From the NCBI GenBank assembly GCA_946482385.1, contig CAMLRI010000007.1, positions 1 through 14,718 on the forward strand: a stretch of 14,718 nt of DNA. Reading direction: 5' to 3'. This stretch comes from an uncultured Cellvibrio sp. Lineage in GTDB: Bacteria > Pseudomonadota > Gammaproteobacteria > Pseudomonadales > Cellvibrionaceae. This document shows, in pieces, positions 1 to 7,640 of the stretch (position 1 is the first letter of the stretch; every line of letters begins with the position of its first letter). The translations under genes were made by a program, and so were the position numbers. The notes under the pieces were generated by a model. The model was not told the origin of the DNA. It saw only the letters and a list, made by a program, of their open reading frames with translations, and did no database searches.

Positions 1-573
1 CGGGGCAATAAAACTGCGGATGCGCTCGGGCAATTCCAAACGGATCAAACCCGCCGCGGCCAAAATAATTGCGTCGTACTCGCCCGCATCCAATTTGTGC
101 AAACGCGTCTGTACATTGCCGCGCAGGAATTTCACCTGCAAATCCGGGCGCTTGGCCAGCAGCTGGCACTGGCGACGCAGGCTGGAGGTGCCCACCACAG
201 CGCCGGCGGGCAGTTCATCCAGGCTATTAAAACGATTGGAGACAAACGCATCGCGCGCATCTTCGCGGGGGCAGATCACCGCCAGGCCCAGGCCGGAGGG
301 AAACTCCATAGGTACATCCTTCATGGAGTGCACCGCTATATCCGCCTCGCCCGCCAGCAGCGCCTGCTCCAACTCTTTGACAAACAGGCCTTTGCCGCCC
401 ACTTTGGCGAGGGGCACATCGAGGATTTTGTCGCCGCGGCTCACCAGGGGCACCAACTCCACCCGCAAACCGGGGTGATGGCGCTCCAATTCGGCCTGGA
501 CATATTCCGCCTGCCACAGGGCAAGCAGGCTTTTACGGGTGGCAATGCGCAATAGGGAGGAAGTAGCAGACAT
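1..573 (-). CDS. hemC: Porphobilinogen deaminase (hydroxymethylbilane synthase), 3' part cut by window edge
   Basis: Cytosolic enzyme of tetrapyrrole (heme) synthesis; it polymerises four porphobilinogen molecules into hydroxymethylbilane. The reading frame from ATG at 573 stays open to base 1 and gives 191 residues; the family is about 310 long, so the C-terminal third, including the cofactor-binding Cys, lies outside the window. Visible family motifs: ATRKS at 11-15, SRGD at 45-48, [13 protein letters not shown] at 57-69, the SMKDVP segment with K85 and the catalytic Asp D86, GTSSLRR at 128-134, and RGNVQTR at 151-157. All substrate/cofactor-binding Arg positions (R13, R133, R134, R151, R157) match E. 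coli HemC with an offset of +2. The N-terminus aligns with E. coli from LLRIATR, supporting this start, although no good Shine-Dalgarno precedes it. It follows the symporter on the same strand but a strong terminator separates them. Identification is secure. Confidence 0.96.
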   Translation of the reverse strand, partial: MSATSSLLRIATRKSLLALWQAEYVQAELERHHPGLRVELVPLVSRGDKILDVPLAKVGGKGLFVKELEQALLAGEADIAVHSMKDVPMEFPSGLGLAVICPREDARDAFVSNRFNSLDELPAGAVVGTSSLRRQCQLLAKRPDLQVKFLRGNVQTRLHKLDAGEYDAIILAAAGLIRLELPERIRSFIAP

Positions 574-605
574 GGATTCGGCACTTGGCAATCAAGGAGG
601 CGCGA

Positions 606-614
606 ATCATACCA
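606..614 (-). promoter_or_regulatory. Candidate extended -10 promoter for hemC
   Basis: On the minus strand the sequence reads TGG followed by TATGAT (5 of 6 matches to the -10 consensus, with a TGn extension). It lies between the terminator of the upstream symporter and the hemC start, which would give a 5' leader of about 25 nt. No convincing -35 box is present, as is common for extended -10 promoters. Inferred from sequence only. Confidence 0.45.
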
Positions 615-650
615 CTTGGCCTTAATCAGGGGGAAAGCAGAGCCGGGGCA

Positions 651-685
651 GAAAAAGAACAGGGCGCGACACTGCCGCGCCCTGT
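651..685 (-). terminator. Intrinsic terminator after the sodium:solute symporter
   Basis: A perfect 10-bp GC-rich stem (659-668 paired with 676-685) with a 7-nt loop is followed on the minus strand by TCTTTTTC. It begins 6 nt after the symporter stop codon and precedes hemC, so it ends the symporter transcript and insulates hemC. Confidence 0.9.
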
Positions 686-690
686 GGGGA

Positions 691-2118
691 TTATGCAGAG
701 GCTTTGGCAGGCTTGAGCAAACTGGCAACCACCATAACAACAGCAGCCACCACAAAACCACTGAAGTGCGGCGGCCAGGCGGCATCCGGCATGATGAATT
801 CCAGCGGAATCCACACCAGCAGCCCCGCCAGAATCGAACAGACAGCGCCAAAGTTGCTAGCCTTTTTCCAGTAGATACCGGCAAACAGCGGCACCAGCGC
901 CACCACCAGGGTGACCTTGTAGGCGTTTTCCACCATGGCGTGGATGGAGGTTTCCTGTTGCAGGGAATAGAGCGCGTAGAGGGTTACCAGGGTGGCAAAG
1001 CAAACCACCACAATGCGCATCATTAACAGGAATTGTTTATCGCGGAGGTTTTTGCCGTTGGGCAGCAATTCTTTGATCACGTTTTCCGACAGGGTGACCG
1101 AAGGTGCCAGCAGTGTGCCGCTGGCGGTACTCATAATCACCGACAAGAGGGCACCAAAGAAAATAATTTGCGCATAGACCGGCATAGTGGTTAACACCAG
1201 GGTAGGCAATACCATTTGCGGATCTTCCGCGCTCACTTTTGCCGACATTTCCGGGGCGATCAAAAACGCGGAATAAGCCAAGTAAATGGGCACAGCCGCA
1301 AAAAAGAAATAGGCCACACCGCCAATAAAGGTGCCCCACACAGCCACAGTTTCATTTTTGGCGGAGTTGACCCGCTGGAACACATCCTGCTGCGGAATAG
1401 AGCCAAAACCCAAGGTAAGAAAGCCCGCCACAAAGGTGATGATGGCGGTCCACTCCAGTGCAGGCCAAAATTCAAATTTGCCCGCTTCATAGGCGTGCTG
1501 CACTACGGGCATAACGCCATCGGTTTTACCGGCCACCAAATAGGCGATCCACAGCAAACCAATCACAATTACCGCCATTTGCACCACCGTGGTCAGGGCT
1601 ACCGACCACATACCGCCGAACAGGGTGTAGGTCATAACAATGGCAGCGCCCAAGACTATGCCCCAGCCCATGCTGACAGCACCTTCGGTGAGCACATTAA
1701 ACACCAGGCCGAGGGCGGTGATCTGCGCCGACACCCAACCCAGGTAAGAGAGCGCAATGGCAATCGACACCGCAATTTCCACTGGCTTGCTGTATTTATC
1801 GCGATAAAAATCGCCCAGTGTTAACAGGTTTCTGCGATACAGCGGGCGGGCAAACACCAGGGCAAAAAAGATCAAACAGAAGGAGGCACCAAAGGGATCG
1901 GAAATCAAACCGCCGAGGTTTTCCTCAACAAAAGTGCCCGGTACCCCCAGCACGGTTTCCGCACCAAACCAGGTGGCAAACACCATGGCGATAACCACAC
2001 CCATGGGCAGGCTTCTACCGGCGGTAACATAATCTTTGGCGTTGTGTACTTTAGTCGCGGCATAAACCCCAAGCCCGATGGAAAGCACTAAATAAAGAGC
2101 AACAAAACTGACTAGCAT
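691..2118 (-). CDS. Sodium:solute symporter family (SSS) transporter, substrate unknown
   Basis: Inner-membrane Na+-coupled importer of the SSS family (LeuT fold), 475 residues, with about 13 hydrophobic segments spread over the whole length. The family signature appears at 242-254 (PQQDVFQRVNSAK: Pro-Gln, then Arg, Ser and Lys at the usual spacing). The segment at 327-340 carries the small/hydroxyl residues (MSTASGTLL) that in this family line the Na2 sodium site. The N-terminus begins directly in the first membrane helix, and an AAGGAA Shine-Dalgarno lies 7 nt before the ATG, supporting this start. It is monocistronic: a terminator follows within 10 nt and a 450-nt non-coding region precedes it. 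Neighbours do not reveal the substrate; sugars, amino acids, carboxylates and others are all carried by relatives. Family assignment is firm, specificity is not. Confidence 0.9.
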   Translation of the reverse strand: MLVSFVALYLVLSIGLGVYAATKVHNAKDYVTAGRSLPMGVVIAMVFATWFGAETVLGVPGTFVEENLGGLISDPFGASFCLIFFALVFARPLYRRNLLTLGDFYRDKYSKPVEIAVSIAIALSYLGWVSAQITALGLVFNVLTEGAVSMGWGIVLGAAIVMTYTLFGGMWSVALTTVVQMAVIVIGLLWIAYLVAGKTDGVMPVVQHAYEAGKFEFWPALEWTAIITFVAGFLTLGFGSIPQQDVFQRVNSAKNETVAVWGTFIGGVAYFFFAAVPIYLAYSAFLIAPEMSAKVSAEDPQMVLPTLVLTTMPVYAQIIFFGALLSVIMSTASGTLLAPSVTLSENVIKELLPNGKNLRDKQFLLMMRIVVVCFATLVTLYALYSLQQETSIHAMVENAYKVTLVVALVPLFAGIYWKKASNFGAVCSILAGLLVWIPLEFIMPDAAWPPHFSGFVVAAVVMVVASLLKPAKASA

Positions 2119-2503
2119 GTGTCGGTTCCTTTTATTCTGGCCGTATTATTTGGAGGGATGCCAAGTTAAGGGCATCTTGTTTCAGGGACATAGATGATTA
2201 GTGGAACAGGAGCGATCCGCGCGTCCCTATCCTTGGGGGCATGGCTCAAACGGATGGCGAAACCGCTGAAAAGACGCCTGTCAAACCTGTGGAGCTGTGC
2301 CAGGATTGGCGAGCGCTAATATAATTGATGTGCAGAAAAATGAAATCACTATTGCAATCATCTCCTGACTAACGCCCTGCACCACACAGGTCCAAGCTGC
2401 GCCAGCGGTGCACCAAAGCCCATCCCAAATACACCTTTTCCCAGCCAAAGCAGGCCAATAACCGCCCCTCGCAAAGGCTATGCAATTAGCTTGCCCGCAA
2501 AAA
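2119..2503. other. Long non-coding region upstream of the symporter
   Basis: No credible protein gene is present. It must hold the symporter promoter (minus strand), but no strong minus-strand -35/-10 pair was found. An inverted repeat (2157-2162 with 2171-2176, GATGCC/GGCATC, 8-nt spacer) lies about 40 nt before the symporter start and could be an operator or leader hairpin. A plus-strand promoter-like pair occurs at 2297-2325. The segment 2230-2310 has several GAAACC/CAAACC/GACGCC motifs, but I could not fold them into a known riboswitch. Confidence 0.4.
2297..2325 (+). promoter_or_regulatory. Promoter-like element pointing away from the symporter
   Basis: A perfect TATAAT (2320-2325) lies 17 nt after GTGCCA (4 of 6 matches to TTGACA). 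On the plus strand no gene follows, only a 9-codon ORF at 2340-2369 and then the hairpin at 2504-2532. It may drive a short RNA of about 200 nt or be fortuitous. Confidence 0.3.
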
Positions 2504-2532
2504 AACAGGCCCTGCGTTTTGCAGGGCCTGTT
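2499..2532 (-). terminator. Intrinsic terminator after the SutA-like gene
   Basis: A 12-bp stem (2504-2515 with 2521-2532) containing CAGGCCCTGC, with a 5-nt loop, is followed on the minus strand by a run of seven T (2505-2499), the last outermost stem pairs merging into the run. It lies about 45 nt past the stop codon of the SutA-like gene. On the plus strand no T-run follows, so it acts mainly on minus-strand transcripts. Confidence 0.92.
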
Positions 2533-2576
2533 CGGTGTTGCTGCACGCGCTTGCGACAGCAGTGATGCACAGCCAA

Positions 2577-2888
2577 CTAGATAGGGCGGCCGCCGTAATC
2601 AGATGTCGGTTTTTTCGGTGGGTCGGCGGTTACATTGGCGGGAACCTCATTGATTTTGCCACCGCGCGCCAGGAATTCCGCAATCTGCGCTTCCAGCTCT
2701 TCGCGCGCTTTCTGGCGCGAGGCGATGCTGAAATCCTCAATGACCTCTATTTCCGAGACCTTGCTGCTACCCGGCGAGGCAAAGCCGGCTGCATCGCCAT
2801 CCGCTACTTCTTCGTCGGTCTCATCAGCCTCCTCTTCTGCCCCTGTATCTTCTAATTCTTCGTCGTTAATGGGATCTTCATCAGTCAT
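2577..2888 (-). CDS. sutA: SutA-like RNA polymerase-binding transcriptional regulator
   Basis: Small acidic protein of 103 residues. Residues 1-35 are almost all Asp/Glu with small residues and should be disordered. Residues about 54-75 are predicted to form one amphipathic helix rich in Glu/Lys/Arg/Ala. The C-terminal tail 72-103 (FLARGGKINEV, then NVTADPPKKP, then YGGRPI) matches what I recall of SutA from Pseudomonas aeruginosa in sequence, length (about 105) and layout. SutA is known to bind the beta subunit of RNA polymerase and to raise transcription of ribosomal and housekeeping genes during slow growth. The start has an AGGTGA Shine-Dalgarno 6 nt upstream. The gene has its own sigma-70-like promoter and its own terminator, so it is a single-gene unit beside glnK. 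The assignment rests on remembered tail similarity, not on a search. Confidence 0.72.
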   Translation of the reverse strand: MTDEDPINDEELEDTGAEEEADETDEEVADGDAAGFASPGSSKVSEIEVIEDFSIASRQKAREELEAQIAEFLARGGKINEVPANVTADPPKKPTSDYGGRPI

Positions 2889-2972
2889 AGGTTCACCTGA
2901 AAAACAGAAATGGTTAGGTGTGTTTCGTCAATGGCGATTCCCACTGCAGGAAACACCCATACGCAGGGCTAA

Positions 2973-3001
2973 TTTATAGCGCAGACTTGTACAGGCGTCA
3001 T
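2973..3001 (-). promoter_or_regulatory. Sigma-70-type promoter for the SutA-like gene
   Basis: On the minus strand ATGACG (plus 2996-3001, 4 of 6 matches to the -35 consensus) is followed after exactly 17 nt by TATAAA (plus 2973-2978, 5 of 6 matches to the -10 consensus). Transcription would begin near 2966, giving a leader of about 77 nt before the ATG at 2888. Confidence 0.6.
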
Positions 3002-3190
3002 GAGCGGGAACAAAAAATTTTTAGGCTTTTTTTGCCTGATCCAGGCATAGCGCGGCGGATTTTAGTTATTAACCCCAAGCAAGTCTAGCGGGCCGGAAGG
3101 AAGGCGAGAAAGTGCGGAATTGGCGGCGCGAAAGCGTCCAGGCTTTAGCCAGTTAGCTCATTTATAGCCCAGCTTTTGCCGTGCCGGCCA

Positions 3191-3221
3191 AAATAAAAAC
3201 GCCACCCGAAGGTGGCGTTTT
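3191..3221 (-). terminator. Intrinsic terminator with UUCG tetraloop after glnK (second copy)
   Basis: An 11-bp stem (3196-3206 with 3211-3221) containing GCCACC/GGTGGC closes a 4-nt loop that reads C(UUCG)G in minus-strand RNA, an exceptionally stable tetraloop. It is followed by a T-rich stretch (GTTTTTATTTT). It lies 25 nt past the glnK stop at 3246. The plus strand has only four T, so minus-strand use is favoured. Confidence 0.93.
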
Positions 3222-3245
3222 ACATAACGGCTACTGGCGTGATGC

Positions 3246-3668
<423 letters not shown>

Positions 3669-3726
3669 TTAAAGATACACCCAAGCTTCACAGATCAACA
3701 ACAACTTTATAGCAGATAAGGGATTA

Positions 3727-3756
3727 GCCCGCCGCCCCGTTTTTAAGGCGGCGGGC
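3727..3756 (-). other. GC-rich hairpin between amtB and the second glnK
   Basis: A perfect 10-bp GC stem (3727-3736 with 3747-3756) with a 10-nt loop begins 8 nt after the amtB stop codon. No T-run follows on either strand (minus strand continues TAATCCC). It could protect the amtB mRNA 3' end or partly reduce read-through into glnK, but it is not a standard intrinsic terminator. Confidence 0.6.
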
Positions 3757-3763
3757 GTGGGCA

Positions 3764-5032
3764 TTATTTGGTGCGGGTGAATTCCGGGTAGGCTTCCATT
3801 CCACACTCGGCAATATCCACACCTTCGAATTCTTCTTCTTCGGAGACGCGGATGCCAATTACCAGTTTAATGATGTACCACACCACCAGGCTGGCAATGA
3901 ATACCCAGGCGAAAATGATCAGTGCACCCATGAACTGGCCGAAGAAAGTGGTGCCTTCTGCAGTGAAAGGAACCACCAGCAGACCAAACAGGCCGGCAAC
4001 ACCGTGTACAGAGATGGCACCCACTGGATCGTCGATGCGCAGCTTGTCCAGGCCGAGGATAGAGAAAACTACCAACACACCGCCAACCAGGCCGATCACC
4101 GTTGCCGCCAGGGCGCTGGGGGTATCGGGGCTGGCAGTAATTGCCACCAGGCCAGCCAGGGCACCGTTGAGCGCCATGGTCAAGTCAGCTTTGCCGAACA
4201 GGGTGCGGGCAACCAACAGAGCACCAATCAAACCACCGGCGGCAGCGGCGTTAGTGTTGAGGAACACCATGGCTACAGCATTGGCGTTGGCGATATCGCC
4301 CAACTTAAGTACAGAACCGCCGTTGAAACCGAACCAACCCATCCACAGGATGAAAGTACCCAGGGTTGCCAGTGGCAGGTTGGCACCGGTAATAGCGTGA
4401 ACTTCGCCATTGGCGCCGTATTTACCTTTGCGCGCACCCAGCAAGAGCACGCCAGCCAGGGCAGCAGAAGCACCCGCCAAGTGCACAATGCCTGAACCGG
4501 CGAAATCTTTGAAACCAAATTGGTCGTCGATGTTCAGGCCGAACATACCTTCCGCACCCCAGGTCCAGGAACCTTCAACCGGGTAGATGAAGCCAGTCAT
4601 CACCACAGCAAACAGCAGGAAGGCCCAGAGCTTCATACGCTCGGCAACAGCACCGGAAACGATCGACATGGCAGTGGCCACAAACACCACTTGGAAGAAG
4701 AAGTCGGAAGCCGTTGAATAGATGGCGCCGCCGGTGAAACCATCTTCACGCTCGGCAAAACTTTTCAGGGTTGCATCCACCTCAACACCGGCAATACCAG
4801 AGAGGAAGAACTCACCGCCGTACATAAAGGCGTAACCGCAAATCATGTACATGGTGCAGGCTACGGCGTAAAGCGTAACGTTTTTGGTGAGGATTTCAGT
4901 GGTGTTTTTGGCACGCACCAAACCCGATTCCAGCATGGCAAAACCCGCTGCCATCCACATCACCAGGGCACCACATACTAAAAAGTAGAAGGTGTCCATT
5001 GCGTATTGAAGCTGAAAAATATTCTCTTCCAT
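3764..5032 (-). CDS. amtB: Ammonium transporter AmtB
   Basis: Inner-membrane Amt/Rh channel, 422 residues, about 11 membrane helices, working as a trimer that conducts ammonia/ammonium. The twin pore histidines are present: H184 (GIVHLAGA) and H343 (SVHGVAG). D176, eight residues before H184, equals E. coli D160 of the ammonium-binding site. The phenylalanine cluster at 111-113 fits the external gate. The N-terminus MEENIFQLQYAMDT runs into the first helix with no separate signal peptide, unlike E. coli AmtB. The cytosolic C-terminal tail (from about 390) is acidic and contains the conserved DIAECGMEAYPEF region that couples the pore to PII. It is 31 nt downstream of the first glnK and has a GGGGA Shine-Dalgarno about 8 nt before the ATG, so the two form an operon. 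Assignment is secure. Confidence 0.97.
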   Translation of the reverse strand: MEENIFQLQYAMDTFYFLVCGALVMWMAAGFAMLESGLVRAKNTTEILTKNVTLYAVACTMYMICGYAFMYGGEFFLSGIAGVEVDATLKSFAEREDGFTGGAIYSTASDFFFQVVFVATAMSIVSGAVAERMKLWAFLLFAVVMTGFIYPVEGSWTWGAEGMFGLNIDDQFGFKDFAGSGIVHLAGASAALAGVLLLGARKGKYGANGEVHAITGANLPLATLGTFILWMGWFGFNGGSVLKLGDIANANAVAMVFLNTNAAAAGGLIGALLVARTLFGKADLTMALNGALAGLVAITASPDTPSALAATVIGLVGGVLVVFSILGLDKLRIDDPVGAISVHGVAGLFGLLVVPFTAEGTTFFGQFMGALIIFAWVFIASLVVWYIIKLVIGIRVSEEEEFEGVDIAECGMEAYPEFTRTK

Positions 5033-5063
5033 TGGTTATTCCCCGTTCGGTTATTAAAGTAAA

Positions 5064-5753
<690 letters not shown>

Positions 5754-5789
5754 TTACACTGGCACCCCCACGTTTGCAGAGCTGCCACC

Positions 5790-6029
5790 ATGATTGCCGA
5801 CCTCGCCCAACGCCTGTTGCAACAACTCCAGCAAGAGCTGCCCGACACCGGCCAAGCCCTGCCCAAACGCGAATTGCAGCTGGCACTGCAAGCCCTGCTG
5901 GGCAAGCTGGATTTGGTTACCCGGGAAGAATTTGATGCCCAGGCCGCCGTGCTGGCGCGCACCCGCCAGCGCCTGGAACAACTGGAAGCCCAGCTGGCAC
6001 AATTGCAGGCCGCACCGCCCAAGGCCTGA
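5790..6029 (+). CDS. ubiK: Ubiquinone biosynthesis accessory factor UbiK (YqiC/BMFP family)
   Basis: Small protein of 79 residues. In E. coli, UbiK helps assemble the soluble ubiquinone-biosynthesis complex and partners with the lipid carrier UbiJ. Two helical parts are visible: residues 1-17 amphipathic, and 43-75 a Leu/Gln/Glu/Ala/Arg-rich coiled coil that mediates trimerisation in the family. The LVTREEFDAQ segment (42-51) between them is the most conserved stretch of the family. ATG at 5790 gives the usual MI-DLAQ start; the frame continues 14 codons upstream to an ATG at 5748, but those residues are not family-like. The Shine-Dalgarno is weak. It lies 81 nt before comM on the same strand and is divergent from glnK-amtB, an arrangement familiar from pseudomonads. 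Confidence 0.88.
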   Translation: MIADLAQRLLQQLQQELPDTGQALPKRELQLALQALLGKLDLVTREEFDAQAAVLARTRQRLEQLEAQLAQLQAAPPKA

Positions 6030-6036
6030 ACTGCGC

Positions 6037-6074
6037 TTGGCGAACGGCGGCGCGTTACTTTATAGTCGCCGCCG
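6037..6074 (+). promoter_or_regulatory. Candidate comM promoter overlapping an inverted repeat
   Basis: TTGGCG (6037-6042, 4 of 6) and TATAGT (6061-6066, 5 of 6) are 18 nt apart, placing transcription start near 6073, about 38 nt before comM. An 8-bp GC inverted repeat (6045-6052 with 6067-6074) brackets the -10 box and is followed by a T-rich stretch. The repeat could be an operator, or a weak terminator of ubiK. Confidence 0.45.
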
Positions 6075-6110
6075 AAGTGTTTGATTTTTCACCCAAAGCA
6101 AGGATTGCCT

Positions 6111-7616
6111 ATGTCGCTCGCCATTATTTATTCCCGCGCCAAACTCGGTATTCACGCCCCCCTGGTTACCGTAGAAGTCCACCTCTCCAACGGCCTGCCC
6201 GGGCTGTCCATTGTCGGCCTGCCGGAAACGGCGGTAAAAGAAAGCAAAGACCGGGTGCGCAGTGCCATTCTCAACAGCCACCTGGAATTCCCCGCGCGGC
6301 GTATTACCGTCAACCTGGCACCCGCCGATTTGCCCAAAGACGGTGGTCGCTTCGACCTGCCCATCGCCCTGGGCATACTGGCCGCCTCCGGCCAGATACC
6401 CCGCGAAACCCTGGCCAATTACGAGTTTTTAGGGGAGCTGGCCCTCTCGGGGGAGCTGCGCCCGCTCAATGCCGCCCTGCCCGCCGCCCTGGCCTGCGGC
6501 GATGCCAAACGTGACTTGATAATTAGCACAGCCAACGCCCGCGAGGCCGCCCTGAGCAGCATCACGCGCGTCTTTGGTGCAGAAAACCTGTTGCAGGTCT
6601 GCGCCCATCTGCACGGACGTGAACCGCTATTTCAGGCCGAAGCCCAGGCCAAGCCCCAGGCGCAGGTGTCGGCTATGGATATCCGCGATGTGAAGGGCCA
6701 GTGGCAGGCCAAGCGCGCCCTGGAGATAGCCGCCAGCGGCGGCCACAATTTGCTGTTTTACGGCCCGCCGGGCACCGGCAAGACGCTGCTCGCCCGCCGC
6801 TTCCCGGGGTTGCTGCCCAGCCTGAGCGAGCGCGAACTGCTGGATGTGGCCGCCATCTACTCGGTAGCCTCCCAGCACCAGGAGCAGGGACTATTGCAGC
6901 GCCCCTTCCGCGCACCACACCACACAGCTTCGGCCATTGCCCTGGTGGGTGGCGGCAGCAACCCACGCCCGGGTGAAATTTCCCTGGCCCACGGCGGAGT
7001 GCTCTTTCTCGATGAGCTGCCCGAGTTTCCGCGCCAGGTACTGGAGGTGCTGCGCGAACCACTGGAAAGTGGCGAGGTGCGTATCTCCCGCGCCAAAGCG
7101 CAAACCGCCTTTCCCGCCCGTTTCCAGCTGGTGGCAGCCATGAACCCCTGCCCCTGCGGCTATCAGGGCAGCGACCAGCGCCCCTGCCGCTGCAGCCCCG
7201 ACCAGGTGCGCCGCTACCGCGACCGCATCTCCGGCCCTCTGCTCGACCGCATCGACATGCACGTGGCCGTGAGCAACCTGCGCCAGGGTGAGATACACGC
7301 CAACAGCAGCGGCGATTCCAGTGCCGCTATCCGCCAGCGGGTTGAAGCCAGCCGCGCGCGGCAGCTGGCGCGGCAGGGCAAAACCAATAGCCAGTTAAGC
7401 GCGCCCGAACTGGAGCAGGTGTGTGTATTAAAAGAAGGGGATAAACACTTGCTGGAGCAGGCGATTAGCAAGCTGGGGCTGTCGACCCGCGCCTACCACC
7501 GCGTATTGAAGTTGGCGCGCACCCTGGCCGATATGGCCGGGCGCGACCAGTTGGTTACAGCGGATATTACCGAAGCACTCAGCTACCGCACCCTGGACCG
7601 GGCGCGCAGCAGCTAA
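6111..7616 (+). CDS. comM: ComM/YifB family AAA+ ATPase (Mg-chelatase-like)
   Basis: Protein of 501 residues. In Vibrio cholerae, ComM is a hexameric helicase that drives branch migration during integration of transforming DNA; homologues are also widespread in non-competent bacteria. Order: N-terminal ChlI/Lon-protease-like fold without catalytic role (about 20-165), AAA+ core (about 190-395) with Walker A GPPGTGKT at 218-225 and Walker B LFLDE at 298-302, a four-Cys cluster (C347, C349, C359, C361) in the conserved NPCPCGY region, DRID at 379-382, and a C-terminal helical Mg_chelatase domain (to 501). ATG at 6111 has an AAGGA Shine-Dalgarno 6 nt upstream; a TTG at 6081 in frame is less likely. 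It converges on the GGDEF gene with only 24 nt between stop codons and no clear terminator. Family assignment is secure; a role in competence is inferred. Confidence 0.95.
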   Translation: MSLAIIYSRAKLGIHAPLVTVEVHLSNGLPGLSIVGLPETAVKESKDRVRSAILNSHLEFPARRITVNLAPADLPKDGGRFDLPIALGILAASGQIPRETLANYEFLGELALSGELRPLNAALPAALACGDAKRDLIISTANAREAALSSITRVFGAENLLQVCAHLHGREPLFQAEAQAKPQAQVSAMDIRDVKGQWQAKRALEIAASGGHNLLFYGPPGTGKTLLARRFPGLLPSLSERELLDVAAIYSVASQHQEQGLLQRPFRAPHHTASAIALVGGGSNPRPGEISLAHGGVLFLDELPEFPRQVLEVLREPLESGEVRISRAKAQTAFPARFQLVAAMNPCPCGYQGSDQRPCRCSPDQVRRYRDRISGPLLDRIDMHVAVSNLRQGEIHANSSGDSSAAIRQRVEASRARQLARQGKTNSQLSAPELEQVCVLKEGDKHLLEQAISKLGLSTRAYHRVLKLARTLADMAGRDQLVTADITEALSYRTLDRARSS

Positions 7617-7640
7617 GCGCCGAAGTTAACAACACCGGGA

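Larger units (their letters stand above)
2889..3245. other. Non-coding region between glnK and the SutA-like gene
   Basis: Holds the promoter of the SutA-like gene (2973-3001) at one end and the glnK terminator (3191-3221) at the other. Around 3010-3050 lie A/T runs and short GCCT/AGGC inverted repeats, too weak to call a terminator. I see no gene or clear signal in 3055-3190. Confidence 0.6.

Noticed and set aside
2230..2310. Possible c-di-GMP, fluoride or glycine riboswitch, suggested by GAAACC, CAAACC and GACGCC motifs
   Set aside because: Motif order and spacing do not fit the conserved cores, no expected helices form, and the orientation leads to no gene on that strand.
2340..2369. Nine-codon ORF after the plus-strand promoter-like element
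   Set aside because: No Shine-Dalgarno and too short to support; kept only as part of the spacer description.
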